Shown here: one piece after another, positions 44,282-53,279 of the stretch
Position numbering within the stretch: position 1 is the stretch's first letter
Layout of the letters: each line of letters starts with the position of its first letter
Assembly: GCF_031426495.1 (NCBI RefSeq)
Contig: NZ_JANPLK010000080.1
Coordinates: forward strand, 62,001 to 126,000
Direction of reading: 5' to 3'
Length of the DNA stretch: 64,000 bases
Source: Gemmatimonas sp.
Lineage (GTDB): Bacteria > Gemmatimonadota > Gemmatimonadetes > Gemmatimonadales > Gemmatimonadaceae
Program-made: the position numbers and the translations under genes
Notes under the pieces: generated by a model
What the model was told of the DNA's origin: nothing
The model's input: only the letters and a program-made list of their open reading frames with translations
The model's database searches: none

Positions 44282-44941
44282 TCATGCGTCGCGCACCGGT
44301 GACTGGTCAGGAAATGCCAGCTGCGCCGAGTAGACAGCAATGTCGTGGGGCCACGCCGCTATCAGGTCGCGGAATCGCGCTTCGTCGCCGCGATACAGGG
44401 CGCGGATCACTTCTTCGAACTGACTGAAGTCGCCGGCTACGGCGTTCATGAATCGGTAGGCCACATCGCGCGCGGCCTTGGCGCGATCGTCGTCCGACGG
44501 CGCGCGACGCGCGGCATCCACGAGTTTGCGGAGCGCGACCGACGCGCCACCCGGCTGCGTGGCGAGCCACTCCCAGTGCCGCGGCAACAGCGTGATCTCG
44601 CGCGCCACCACGCCAAGCTTGGGACGTCCACGCGGGCGAGGGGCCGTGTCGGGGGCGGCGATATCGTCCGCGCGCGCAACTGGATTCGCGCGCGCCATGG
44701 CGTCGAGGTGCGCCAACATCGCGCGCTCGTCGCCTCGCATCTCGAGATCGATCACCCGAGCCGTCGCATCGTCGAACACCAACACGGCACCATGATGCGG
44801 CTCGGCCTCCTTCACGGCACGCCACACCACCCGAGCCACCTCACGCAGTTCGCCCGCCGCCAGCAGTTCGTGTCCGCGGAACGCGGTGACCATCGGCGAA
44901 TCCATTGGCGATGTCATGGGCGATGTCTCGGGAGCACTCAT
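44282..44941 (-). CDS. DUF2239-family protein
   Basis: The product is 219 residues, cytoplasmic. The core segment GRPKLGVVAREITLLPRHWEWLATQPGGASVALRKLV is the signature of DUF2239, which has no known function. An RPRG-type basic stretch precedes it. The ATG overlaps the GIY-YIG stop upstream (ATGA), so the two are co-translated. A tandem Ser-Pro-Met pattern is visible near the N-terminus. Confidence 0.85.
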   Translation of the reverse strand: MSAPETSPMTSPMDSPMVTAFRGHELLAAGELREVARVVWRAVKEAEPHHGAVLVFDDATARVIDLEMRGDERAMLAHLDAMARANPVARADDIAAPDTAPRPRGRPKLGVVAREITLLPRHWEWLATQPGGASVALRKLVDAARRAPSDDDRAKAARDVAYRFMNAVAGDFSQFEEVIRALYRGDEARFRDLIAAWPHDIAVYSAQLAFPDQSPVRDA

Positions 44942-45294
44942 GCGCGCTTCACGGATGCCCGCGTGCTGTAGCTGCCGTGACCGTCGGCCTGCATGCGTTC
45001 GCGCCACATGGTTTCCAGCAGCACCAGATCTTCGGTGGGATCGAAGTCGGGCGAGGTCAGGGTGTCGAGCACTTCGAACACGAAAGCGTCGGCGCCGCGC
45101 GCGTTCCAGTCTTGCTGCAAGCGCCGGTTGGAATGCCCGCCAAAGCGCAGCGAGGTCCGTTCGCGGTTAACGACCGAATGCAGATCGATGGAGCGCCCGA
45201 TCAGCGCCTCACCGGTCTCGAGGTTGCGCACGCAGTACACCCCCATGGGGCGGCGCGACTCTTTGTAGGCGCGCGTGAGCGCTTTGCGATCCAT
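44938..45294 (-). CDS. GIY-YIG nuclease-family protein
   Basis: The product is 118 residues from the ATG at 45294. An in-frame TTG at 45324 lies inside a near-consensus -10 box, so it is unlikely to be the start. GVYCVRNLETGEALIGRS carries the GIY and YIG motifs in the form GVY...LIG, then an Arg in LRFGGHSNRRLQQDW and a Glu in AFVFEVLD. These match the catalytic layout of short GIY-YIG proteins. It is the first gene of a two-gene unit with DUF2239. The substrate is unknown. Confidence 0.8.
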   Translation of the reverse strand: MDRKALTRAYKESRRPMGVYCVRNLETGEALIGRSIDLHSVVNRERTSLRFGGHSNRRLQQDWNARGADAFVFEVLDTLTSPDFDPTEDLVLLETMWRERMQADGHGSYSTRASVKRA

Positions 45295-45323
45295 ATAGGC
45301 GGTCCGGATTGGCGTATCATTCA

Positions 45324-45352
45324 ATTCTATCCGGATAATAATGGTGTGTCAA
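45324..45352 (-). promoter_or_regulatory. Near-consensus sigma-70-like promoter for the GIY-YIG/DUF2239 operon
   Basis: On the minus strand a perfect TTGACA (45352-45347) is followed, after exactly 17 bases, by TAGAAT (45329-45324), five of six bases matching TATAAT. Transcription would begin near 45317, leaving about 22 bases of leader before the ATG at 45294. The AT-rich segment stands out in a GC-rich region. Confidence 0.6.
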
Positions 45353-45373
45353 TATACCCGGGTAAATATTGAC
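45348..45373. promoter_or_regulatory. Near-palindromic operator candidate
   Basis: GTCAATAT at 45348-45355 and ATATTGAC at 45366-45373 are inverted, around a central ACCCGGGT palindrome. The dyad overlaps the -35 box of the leftward promoter and lies 50 bases before the rightward gene at 45424. A repressor bound here could control both directions. Confidence 0.5.
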
Positions 45374-45423
45374 CAGCGTACCCCGCCGCCGCCCGGGCTC
45401 GACCTTGTGGTCATCTTTCGCCG

Positions 45424-46371
45424 ATGGCACGCACCCCATTTGACCTCACCGAGCTGACCGTCGTTCTCGGCCCGCCGACACATCTGTCCGCGCTGTTCGC
45501 CGAGTTTCAGCAGCGGGCGGCGGCCGGCGAGCAGGTGACTGAACATGCATGGGCGCAGCATGAATACGCGGCGCTCGACGCGCTCACGTTCCGCGACGGC
45601 TCGGTGAAAACGCACACCATTCTGGAAACGATGCTCTCCAGTGTGCTCGGCGCCGCAGTGATCGTGCTGGACGTAGACCGTCGATGGGTGCGCGCCGAAG
45701 ACGGACAGCTCTATACCGCACTCAGTATGTGCTCCGAAGACATCCGCTCGCGCGCCGAGGTCGCGTCGCTGTCGGCGCCGGCGTTTCTCGAAGCATTGAA
45801 CGCGGCGGCAGTCACCATCGCGCAGCTCGACGGGCGAGAATGGATTCGCTGGAGCAGCCGCGCATGGACAGATGAGGGCACTGCCGACAGTATCGAGCGC
45901 GCGGCGCAACTCGTGGTGCAGATCGCCGAAGCGGTGCTGGGCAGCGCGCCAGCCGACGACGATTTCGCACGTGACGACGTCGCGATCGATCTGGCGTCGG
46001 AGCTGGTGCAGGCGATCGGTCATGGTCGTGAAGCGGCGAGCGATGAAGGCGGAGCGATCGCACAAGCGCTGCGTGCGCTGCGTTTCGTCGATCCGCTGCG
46101 CACCGAGTGGGCTCGCGTGACCGCCGACGCCCTGTACATCGGGGCGCTCGACATGTCGCTCGTGCGCCATCGCGTGACTCGCGAAGACGCGGCGGGCTTG
46201 GCGTTTCTCTACCTCGGCAAGCAGCGCGCTGATCAGCTGCAGCAGAGCGGCGAGATCACGCCGCGCTTCCGCCGGGAAATTGTCGCCAAGACGTTTATGA
46301 CGAGTTATGCGCTGGAGCGACTTGCCCCCAAGGTCTCGCGGGAGCTCTTCGAGTTCATGAGCACGCGCTGA
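45424..46371 (+). CDS. Cytoplasmic protein of unknown function
   Basis: The product is 315 residues with no signal or membrane segment. It is predicted mostly helical. Notable stretches are FRDGSVKTHTILETML, a strand VIVLDVDRRWVRA and a helix-rich end, VTREDAAGLAFLYLGKQRADQ. I do not recognise a family. It is divergent from the DUF2239/GIY-YIG pair over a 129-base region with a palindrome, so the three genes may belong together. Confidence 0.6.
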   Translation: MARTPFDLTELTVVLGPPTHLSALFAEFQQRAAAGEQVTEHAWAQHEYAALDALTFRDGSVKTHTILETMLSSVLGAAVIVLDVDRRWVRAEDGQLYTALSMCSEDIRSRAEVASLSAPAFLEALNAAAVTIAQLDGREWIRWSSRAWTDEGTADSIERAAQLVVQIAEAVLGSAPADDDFARDDVAIDLASELVQAIGHGREAASDEGGAIAQALRALRFVDPLRTEWARVTADALYIGALDMSLVRHRVTREDAAGLAFLYLGKQRADQLQQSGEITPRFRREIVAKTFMTSYALERLAPKVSRELFEFMSTR

Positions 46372-46415
46372 CTCGCCGAATTCTGGTGAGTGGTGCCGCC
46401 GCGTCCAACGACGAT

Positions 46416-46462
46416 GCCCCTCAAGGCCAAGCGTCCGGGAGGACGCTGACGCCGAGAGGGGC
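46416..46462. terminator. Nested hairpin between convergent genes
   Basis: The outer arms GCCCCTC (46416-46422) and GAGGGGC (46456-46462) enclose a perfect inner hairpin, AGCGTCC (46430-46436) and GGACGCT (46441-46447) with a 4-base loop. It lies between the ends of two convergent genes and could stop transcription from both sides. Confidence 0.55.
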
Positions 46463-46485
46463 AGGTCAGTGCACGAGAGACTACG

Positions 46486-46926
46486 CTACTTCACGTCGAC
46501 GACCTTTACGCCAGCGGTACTGGCCGCGGCACTGACATAGCCGACGGCGCCGGGCGTCGATTTGACGAAGGCGATCACGTCGTCATCGGATGCCTTGGCG
46601 GCCGGGGGAACGTCCTTGCCGGAAAAAATCTGCTGCTGCCAGTAGGTATCCACCGCGCTGACCGGTCGGCCGATGATCCGCTTGCTGAACGCGGCGCGCA
46701 CGGGGCTGGACTTGCCCTGGTCAACTGGCGTAGCGGAACCACCGCCGGGAAACGCGGCGGCTTCCTTCAGGAAGATCTTGCTCAGGGCCGCGGCCGGAAT
46801 GTCGCTGATGGGATTCGCGCTGTTCACGATCACCTTGAAGTCCTGGGCAGCCAGCGGTGCGGTCGACGTCAGGGACAGCAGGCAGGCCGCCACCGCGGCC
46901 ACGAAGGAACGAGAGAGAGTATTCAT
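46486..46926 (-). CDS. Small phosphate-binding-like periplasmic protein
   Basis: The product is 146 residues with a signal peptide (cleavage after LAAQ). The mature part (VIVNSANPISDIPAAALSKIFL, then ATPVDQGKSSPVRAAFSKRI and TPGAVGYVSA) is like the short PBP-superfamily proteins annotated as phosphate ABC transporter substrate-binding proteins. It has only one lobe and half the usual PstS length. No pstCAB genes are adjacent. It follows the porin-like gene by 14 bases, so it is co-transcribed. Confidence 0.78.
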   Translation of the reverse strand: MNTLSRSFVAAVAACLLSLTSTAPLAAQDFKVIVNSANPISDIPAAALSKIFLKEAAAFPGGGSATPVDQGKSSPVRAAFSKRIIGRPVSAVDTYWQQQIFSGKDVPPAAKASDDDVIAFVKSTPGAVGYVSAAASTAGVKVVDVK

Positions 46927-46940
46927 GGATATGGTCTCGG

Positions 46941-48050
46941 TTAGAAGCTGAACGCGAAACTACCGAGCCAGTACATGCCGGCCGACTGCGGGGCGACCAC
47001 ACTCTTACCCGCCACGGTGCTGAGGAGGGGAACGAGCTGGTCGAACGCATAGCCGCTCACATCGTGGCGCTCGAGTCGCAGCAATGCGCCCCCACCGATG
47101 CGATACGTCACACCGAGCGCGCGATCACGTGTGGCCACGACATCCACGTTTGACAGTGGTGGATTCTGAAAGATGCGATTGTTCGTGAGGCTCATCTCCG
47201 ACATGATGTCGAACTTCTCGCTCACGTTGAACACGCCCTGCACGTAGCCGCTCTTTCGATCTTGCTTGGGGCCGACGCCGTAGATGCGGAGCCCTTCGGC
47301 GCGGAGCACGGTGCGGGGCACGATGTGCGTTTCCGCCGACACCAAGCTCTCGTGACGCCAGCCATACACGCGGGCGGAGTCGATGCGATACTGCGCGAAG
47401 TAGCCGCCGAACCGTGTGCGACCCGGGGCCACATTCACCCAGGCCTGCGCGCCCTTGAACACGTTGCCGCGGAACGCCCGAATTGAGTTTCCAGTGGCGG
47501 TCACCACCTGCGTGCGTACCTCGTTGCTGCCACCGAATACGTTGAGCTCGAGCGAGCCGCTGCCAAGGGGATCGGTGCGCGAGTACACGAAACCGTCCAC
47601 GGTCTCGCGTCCCTCGCCGTACACCTCAAATGACGGGCGGAAGAACGGCAACACGGTGCCGACAAAGCGGGTCTCGTTGAAGATGCCGCGCGGCATCGGA
47701 TTGCGACCCACCTTGATCGTGCCAAGCCTTCCGCGACGCTGCCAGTAGGCCCACTGCAGCGCAACGTCGGGGAGCGCCGCCTGCAACGGGCTCAGTCCGA
47801 GCCGCCGATTCACCAGCTGCACGACGAACTGGTCCGAGTTGTCGAGCCGGTACCGGAACTGCAACGCGGCCGTCCGATAGTCGAACGTGCCGAAGGACGG
47901 AATGCCGAGGATCGGGAGCTTCCCGGAGACACCGGCGCCGGCATTGATCGCGGCGTGGAAGCTGAAGGGGGACTCGCCAGTCTGGGCGGCCGCCGTGGTG
48001 GAAAGACCCGCTACCAAGAGCGGAAGTACCGCAATAAAACGCGAACGCAT
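46941..48050 (-). CDS. Porin-like outer membrane beta-barrel protein
   Basis: The product is 369 residues from the ATG at 48050. A signal peptide (cleavage after AAAQ) is followed by alternating amphipathic strands with aromatic girdles (RTAALQFRYRLDNSDQFVVQLV) and a C-terminal strand ending in Phe (GSFAFSF), the sorting signal for outer membrane barrels. It may be a phosphate or anion porin working with the downstream binding-like protein, but no substrate motif is visible. Confidence 0.75.
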   Translation of the reverse strand: MRSRFIAVLPLLVAGLSTTAAAQTGESPFSFHAAINAGAGVSGKLPILGIPSFGTFDYRTAALQFRYRLDNSDQFVVQLVNRRLGLSPLQAALPDVALQWAYWQRRGRLGTIKVGRNPMPRGIFNETRFVGTVLPFFRPSFEVYGEGRETVDGFVYSRTDPLGSGSLELNVFGGSNEVRTQVVTATGNSIRAFRGNVFKGAQAWVNVAPGRTRFGGYFAQYRIDSARVYGWRHESLVSAETHIVPRTVLRAEGLRIYGVGPKQDRKSGYVQGVFNVSEKFDIMSEMSLTNNRIFQNPPLSNVDVVATRDRALGVTYRIGGGALLRLERHDVSGYAFDQLVPLLSTVAGKSVVAPQSAGMYWLGSFAFSF

Positions 48051-48221
48051 AAAAGAAGCGCCTGAATACACAGGGTCGTCGATCCGGGCCACATCGCCCC
48101 ACGACTGTGTATCGACGGCGGCGGCTGGATTCTTGAGCGACATTGTTCCGGGTCCGTGACTCGCCCGGGCGCCACCGTTGTTCTGGGTGCCCGCCGTACA
48201 CTCCCTCTACCTGCGTTTCTC

Positions 48222-49949
48222 ATGCTGACCTCTTCGAGGGCCTTGCGCTCGTGTGCGGCGGCCCTGGCCGTCGCGACGCTCGGCTGCGCGCCGCCCGCGG
48301 TACCGGTCGCCGTCAATGCGGCCGACCGTGATCTGCTCGATGTCACCGTGCCGGCGTTGGAGCAGCTGTACGCCGACAAGCGCTACACGGTGACCCAGGT
48401 AGTACAGTGGCACCTTGATCGCATCGATCGCTACAACGGTGTATATGGCGCGCTTGAAACGGTATTGCGCGAGAGTGCGCTGGCCGACGCCGCGCGACTC
48501 GACGCGGAAGCGGCGACGGGCGATCGCGCGACACGCGGTCCGCTGTGGGGCGTACCGATTGTGATCAAGGCCAACACCAGCGTGCAGGGGCAGATCACCA
48601 CCGCCGGCTGGGAAGGCTTCACGCGGGCGGGACACGAATTGATTGCGCCCAAGGATGCGACGATCGTGACGAGGTTGCGCGCCGCCGGTGCGATCATCGT
48701 GGGCCTCGCCAACATGCCCGATCTTGCCAACAGCGATACGAATCGCAGCAGCTCGTTTGGTCGCACCGGCAATGCGTATGACGTGCGCTTCTCGCCCGGC
48801 GGCTCGAGTGGCAGCGTGGTGACCGCCGTTGCCGCGAACATGGCGGTGTTGGGGAACGGCACGGACACGGGTAACTCCATTCGCATGCCGGCCGCCACGA
48901 GTGCGCTGGTTGGGGTATTCCCAACTCGTGGCGTGGTAAGCATCGCCGGTATCGCGCCGCTCGATTGGCTGCTCGACAACACGGGTCCGATTGCGCGTAC
49001 CGTGACCGATGCTGCGATCGCGCTGGCGGTCATGGCGGGGAAGGACTCGCTCGATCCGACAACACGGTCAGCGCCGGATTCGCTGCGCGTAACCACGGAG
49101 GGCTTGGCTGCCGCCTCGCTCAAGGGCAAGCGCTTCGGCGTACCCGCGTTCATCATGGCCGGCAGCGGCATCCCGTTTCACGGCATTCCCGCGGGCGTGC
49201 CGGAACGCGCTGCCGATTCCATTCGCGCCGCCGCCAACATGGCGCTGCGCGACGATACGCGCGCGTTGTTCATGAAGGCGGTGGAATCGCTGCGCACCGC
49301 CGGTGCCGAGGTCGTGATCGGTGACGGCATTCTGCCGACCACGTTCGCGACGATGGCGAGCCGCGTGTCGACCTATGCCTACATGCGTGATGGCACCGAC
49401 CGCTTTCTCGCCACGTTTGGTCCCGCCGCGTATCACTCGGCCGCGCAGTATGAGCAGGTCGTTGGCGCACCATTGTATGTGTCGTCGATTGGCGTGGAAG
49501 AGCACTTCCGCGTCATGCCCGGCGTGCGCCTCGAGCAACGCACGCTCGAGCGCGACGCGGAGGCGGAACGAAATTATCACGCGCCGCGTCGTGCCATGCT
49601 GGCGGAGTACGTGGCGACCCTTGACCGCCTGAAACTGGACGGATTCGTGTATCCGGCCATTCAGATGGCACCACCAGATGAATCGATGCCGCAGGACGGA
49701 CGCGTCAGCGAGGGTCCGCACTCGGCCACGAGCTGGGTGAACATGATCGGCGTGCCGGCGGTGGTCGTGTATGCCGGCAACTATGCGAACGGCCTACCCT
49801 TCGGCCTCGAATTCTCGGCGCGTCCGTGGACCGACCGTGCGCTGCTGGGTATCGCGTCAGCGTGGGAGCAGGCGACACCCAAGCGCACGCCGCCGAAGCT
49901 GGTGGAGGCGGGATTGCTGTCGGTGGTGAAGGCGCGCACCGCCAAGTAG
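48222..49949 (+). CDS. Secreted amidase-signature-family hydrolase
   Basis: The product is 575 residues from the ATG at 48222. A lipoprotein signal ends in TLGC at about residue 22. The amidase signature is clear: GVPIVIKANTS with catalytic Lys116, then SPGGSSGSVVTAVAANMAVLG and GTDTGNSIRMPA, which supply the cis-Ser and nucleophilic Ser. GNSIR replaces the common GGSIR. It hydrolyses an amide bond, but the substrate is not visible. The stop is followed at once by the ATG of a small membrane protein gene. Confidence 0.88.
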   Translation: MLTSSRALRSCAAALAVATLGCAPPAVPVAVNAADRDLLDVTVPALEQLYADKRYTVTQVVQWHLDRIDRYNGVYGALETVLRESALADAARLDAEAATGDRATRGPLWGVPIVIKANTSVQGQITTAGWEGFTRAGHELIAPKDATIVTRLRAAGAIIVGLANMPDLANSDTNRSSSFGRTGNAYDVRFSPGGSSGSVVTAVAANMAVLGNGTDTGNSIRMPAATSALVGVFPTRGVVSIAGIAPLDWLLDNTGPIARTVTDAAIALAVMAGKDSLDPTTRSAPDSLRVTTEGLAAASLKGKRFGVPAFIMAGSGIPFHGIPAGVPERAADSIRAAANMALRDDTRALFMKAVESLRTAGAEVVIGDGILPTTFATMASRVSTYAYMRDGTDRFLATFGPAAYHSAAQYEQVVGAPLYVSSIGVEEHFRVMPGVRLEQRTLERDAEAERNYHAPRRAMLAEYVATLDRLKLDGFVYPAIQMAPPDESMPQDGRVSEGPHSATSWVNMIGVPAVVVYAGNYANGLPFGLEFSARPWTDRALLGIASAWEQATPKRTPPKLVEAGLLSVVKARTAK

Positions 49950-50321
49950 ATGCTCAACTTCTCCATTCGCGGACTCAAGGTTCTCGCGGTGTTGTGTACG
50001 CTGCTGCTGATTTATCTCGTCTACATCAGCGTGACCGGCAGCTATCCGTGGCGCGAGCATTGGATTGGCATGCTGTTGCTGCAGCTGGCCGTGTTCCTGT
50101 TCCGCCGTGCGGCGCGACTGCTGGATCAGGAGAGGCGCTCGGGCGCCGTGCTCGGACTGATCGGTGTGGTGTTCGGTCCGACCCCCACGCTGTTCACCGA
50201 CGTGCATCCCGCGGTGCAGTGGTTCTGGCCGGTGCTGCTGGGTGTGCCACTCGTCGTGGTGTGGTTCCAGCTCGCCAAGCGACCGACATCGGTGGTGGAC
50301 CGTGTGCCGGAAGCGTTGTAG
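49950..50321 (+). CDS. Small membrane protein, unknown
   Basis: The product is 123 residues with four hydrophobic segments (about 7-24, 36-50, 64-82 and 88-106). The ATG follows the amidase stop without a gap, so it is translated with it. No family is recognised. Confidence 0.6.
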   Translation: MLNFSIRGLKVLAVLCTLLLIYLVYISVTGSYPWREHWIGMLLLQLAVFLFRRAARLLDQERRSGAVLGLIGVVFGPTPTLFTDVHPAVQWFWPVLLGVPLVVVWFQLAKRPTSVVDRVPEAL

Positions 50322-50434
50322 GCGCCCCGTTCCGGCCCGTGGCGGGCATTCTGGTGGCACGCGTTCTGCGCTGAATCGATGAGCTGCGCGATGATCGCGC
50401 CGCGTCGATAAATCCGCCATCAGGAGCCAGTATC

Positions 50435-50641
50435 ATGTCAGTCGCCAAAGTCATTGAGATCATTTCGTCGAGCACCAAAAGCTTCGACGACGCCGTGACG
50501 CAGGGTATCGCGAAGGCCTCGGAAACGATCACCGGGATTGCCGGCGCCTGGATTCAGGACCAGAGTGTCGAGGTCGCCAACGGCAAGGTGACGATGTACA
50601 AGGTCACCCTCAAGCTGACGTTCGTGCTCAAGGCCGACTGA
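50435..50641 (+). CDS. Dodecin-family flavin-binding protein
   Basis: The product is 68 residues. AKVIEIISSSTKSFDDAV at the start and AWIQDQSVEVANGKVTMYKVTL at the middle fit dodecin, whose dodecameric shell stores flavin or CoA derivatives in the cytoplasm. The Trp in AWIQDQ is at the flavin-stacking position. AGGAG is 8 bases before the ATG. It is the only small soluble gene in this region and stands alone. Confidence 0.92.
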   Translation: MSVAKVIEIISSSTKSFDDAVTQGIAKASETITGIAGAWIQDQSVEVANGKVTMYKVTLKLTFVLKAD

Positions 50642-50715
50642 ACTCATCGGACGGTCGAGTTGTCGTACAGTTGCTCCGCGTCATCTGCTTGGGTTCTCAC
50701 CTACTGGAGTTGCTG

Positions 50716-51861
50716 ATGTCTCACGAGACTCGCCGTCGCTATGCCGTCACCATGGCGGCGTTCGCCCTGACCTCGTCGCACGCTCTGCCACCGGGTCATC
50801 CGTCGGTCGGCAGGGCGGTTGCGACCGCGGCCGGCTCCGTCGTCACGACGTCCGCCATGCGTGTCGAGCGCGCGGCCCACACGGCAACCGCGCTACGTGA
50901 TGGTCGGGTGCTCGTGGCGGGAGGATTCACCAACGAGGAGAACGCGGTTAGCGGAGCGGAGCTGTTCGATCCGGCCGGATGGCGATTCGCCGCGCTGCCG
51001 CGCATGCGTACGCTACGACACAGCCACACCGCGACGCTGCTGCCCGACGGCAAGGTCCTGCTCGTGGGTGGCTACACGGCGGGCTCCACCGTGCTCGCCG
51101 CCGCTGAGTTGTTCGATCCGGCAACCAATCGCTTCGTGCCCACCGGATCACTTGGTGCGGCGCGCGCGGGGCACGTTGCGGTCGCTCTCCCGAATGGGAA
51201 GGTGCTCATTGCCGGCGGTGTGGGTCCAGCGTGGAGTTTTCTCTCCAGCGCCGAGATCTACGATCCGGCCACCGGACGCTTTACGCCCACGGGGAGCATG
51301 ATCATCGCCCGTGAGAGTCACGCGGCGGTGCTGCTGCAGAGCGGTCATGTCCTTGTCGTTGGCGGGCATCAGGGGCGTCGCGCGGACATCACGCTCTTCA
51401 CGTCAGCCGAACGCTATGACGTAACGAGCGGCACCTTCCGGAAAGTCGGCGACATGCGCGTGCGCCGGCATAAGCACGATGCCGTGTTGTTGCGCGACGG
51501 GCGGGTGCTGATCACCGGTGGCACCGATGAGCGCGACAGCGACGGCATTTACAACAGCACCGAGTTGTTCGATCCGACCTCCGCCACGTTCACGATGGGG
51601 CCGGACCTCGTACGTCCACGCTACAAGCACAACGGCAGCGCCGTGCTCCTGGTCAACGGCACCGTGCTGATTGCTGGTGGGGCCGCACAAGCCGAGACGT
51701 TCGATCCGCGATCGAGTGCGTTCTCGCTGGTTTCCGGCAATAGTCAGATGGCGGGCCAGTTCTCCGCCGTCGCGCCAATCAAGAATGGCGGCGTGCTGAT
51801 CACCGGGGGCTACGGCGGCGGACGCGGGCCGCGCGCGAGCGCATGGGTGTATCGGCCGTAA
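50716..51861 (+). CDS. Secreted kelch-repeat beta-propeller protein
   Basis: The product is 381 residues from the ATG at 50716, with GGAG upstream. A signal peptide lies within the first 40 residues. About six kelch-like repeats follow, each with HTATLLPDGKVLLVGG-type strands and a YDPATGRFTPTGSM-type turn, a full propeller. Such proteins are often exported and of unknown ligand. The next gene begins 26 bases after the stop. Confidence 0.8.
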   Translation: MSHETRRRYAVTMAAFALTSSHALPPGHPSVGRAVATAAGSVVTTSAMRVERAAHTATALRDGRVLVAGGFTNEENAVSGAELFDPAGWRFAALPRMRTLRHSHTATLLPDGKVLLVGGYTAGSTVLAAAELFDPATNRFVPTGSLGAARAGHVAVALPNGKVLIAGGVGPAWSFLSSAEIYDPATGRFTPTGSMIIARESHAAVLLQSGHVLVVGGHQGRRADITLFTSAERYDVTSGTFRKVGDMRVRRHKHDAVLLRDGRVLITGGTDERDSDGIYNSTELFDPTSATFTMGPDLVRPRYKHNGSAVLLVNGTVLIAGGAAQAETFDPRSSAFSLVSGNSQMAGQFSAVAPIKNGGVLITGGYGGGRGPRASAWVYRP

Positions 51862-51887
51862 GCGCAGATCTTGCGATAGCATGTCGC

Positions 51888-53231
51888 ATGAAACGCCATC
51901 CTGTCTGCACCCTGGTCGTATCGCTCGCCGGCGTGTTGCTCGTCGCGCCGATGGTGGCGTCCTGCGGTGGCCGCGCCCAGCTGCCACTCGCCGCTGGTAT
52001 CGGACCGACGCCGACGCTCGACGCCCCGCGGACATCGCTCATTCCCACCATCGGTGTCGCCAGCGCGCGCCCTTGGTTGGCACGTGAGATGCCGGTGGCC
52101 GGCCCCGGACTCGCGGTGCACCCCTTCGCGCGCGGTCTCGATCATCCGCGGTGGTTGTACGTGCTGCCCAACGGCGACGTGCTGGTCGCGGAAACCAATG
52201 CACCGGAGCGGCCGGACGATGCCACCGGTATCAAAGGCTGGTTCTTCAAGCGCTTTCAGCGGAAAGCCGGTGGTGCGGTCGCGAGCGCCAATCGCATAAC
52301 CCTGCTGCGCGATACGGATGGTGACGGCATGGCGGATGTGCGCTCGGTGCTGCTCTCCGGACTGACGTCGCCGTTCGGCATGACGCTGGTGGGTGACGTG
52401 CTGTATGTGGCGAACACCGATGCCATCGTCCGCTTTCCGTATCGCGCCGGTGTGCAGCGCATCGACGCTACGGGCACGCGCGTAGTCGCGCTTCCCGCCG
52501 GCTCGCGCAATCACCACTGGACGAAGAACGTGGTCGCGTCGCTGGACGGCAGCACGCTGTTCGTGGCGGTGGGATCGAACAGCAATGCGGCCGAGCATGG
52601 TATGGATGTCGAAGCCGATCGCGCCGCGATCTGGGCCGTCGATGTGCGCACGGGACGCCATCGCATTCTCGCCAGCGGTTTGCGCAATCCCGTCGGGATG
52701 AGCTTCGAGCCGACGACCGGTGCACTGTGGGTCGCCGTGAATGAGCGCGATGAGCTGGGGAGCGATCTCGTGCCGGACTACATGACGCGGGTACGCGACG
52801 GCGCGTTCTACGGCTGGCCCTACAGCTACTTCGGCCAGCATGTCGACACGCGCGTGAAGCCGACACGAGCCGATCTGGTCGCGAGCGCGGTGGTGCCCGA
52901 CTACGCGCTCGGGGCCCATACTGCGTCGCTGGGGCTCGCCTTCTCGCGCGCCGGTGCGATGCCCGGTGCGCTGCCGCGTGCACTGCAACAGGGTGCCTTC
53001 GTCGCGCAGCACGGCTCGTGGAACCGCAAGCCCATGAGCGGCTACAAGGTGATCTTCGTGCCGTTCGTGAATGGCGTGCCGTCGGGAGCGCCCATTGACG
53101 TGCTCACGGGATTTCTCGAGCGCGAGGAGTTCGCGCGCGGGCGTCCGGTCGGCGTCGCCATCGACGCGCGCGGGGCGTTGTTGGTGGCCGACGACGTGGG
53201 CAATGCGATTTGGCGCGTCACGGCGAAGTAG
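51888..53231 (+). CDS. Sorbosone-dehydrogenase-like soluble-glucose-dehydrogenase-fold protein
   Basis: The product is 447 residues. A signal peptide with a possible lipobox (VASC, about residue 26) is followed by a beta-propeller with HPRWLYVLPNGDVLVAETN, RNHHWTKNV, SGLRNPVGM and QHGSWNRKP. These match PQQ-dependent sugar dehydrogenase (GDSH/sorbosone dehydrogenase) domains. His in RNHHW is at the base position of soluble glucose dehydrogenase. It should oxidise a sugar or alcohol in the periplasm if PQQ is available. The start MSH-type codons upstream are less likely. Confidence 0.85.
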   Translation: MKRHPVCTLVVSLAGVLLVAPMVASCGGRAQLPLAAGIGPTPTLDAPRTSLIPTIGVASARPWLAREMPVAGPGLAVHPFARGLDHPRWLYVLPNGDVLVAETNAPERPDDATGIKGWFFKRFQRKAGGAVASANRITLLRDTDGDGMADVRSVLLSGLTSPFGMTLVGDVLYVANTDAIVRFPYRAGVQRIDATGTRVVALPAGSRNHHWTKNVVASLDGSTLFVAVGSNSNAAEHGMDVEADRAAIWAVDVRTGRHRILASGLRNPVGMSFEPTTGALWVAVNERDELGSDLVPDYMTRVRDGAFYGWPYSYFGQHVDTRVKPTRADLVASAVVPDYALGAHTASLGLAFSRAGAMPGALPRALQQGAFVAQHGSWNRKPMSGYKVIFVPFVNGVPSGAPIDVLTGFLEREEFARGRPVGVAIDARGALLVADDVGNAIWRVTAK

Positions 53232-53279
53232 TGGTGACGCGCCGGATCGCTTCTGCATGTTGTTGACGCGGCTCCGCTG

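Noticed and set aside
45295..45324. TTG start for the GIY-YIG protein at 45324
   Set aside because: It falls within the -10 box of the strongest promoter seen here, so transcripts would begin after it.
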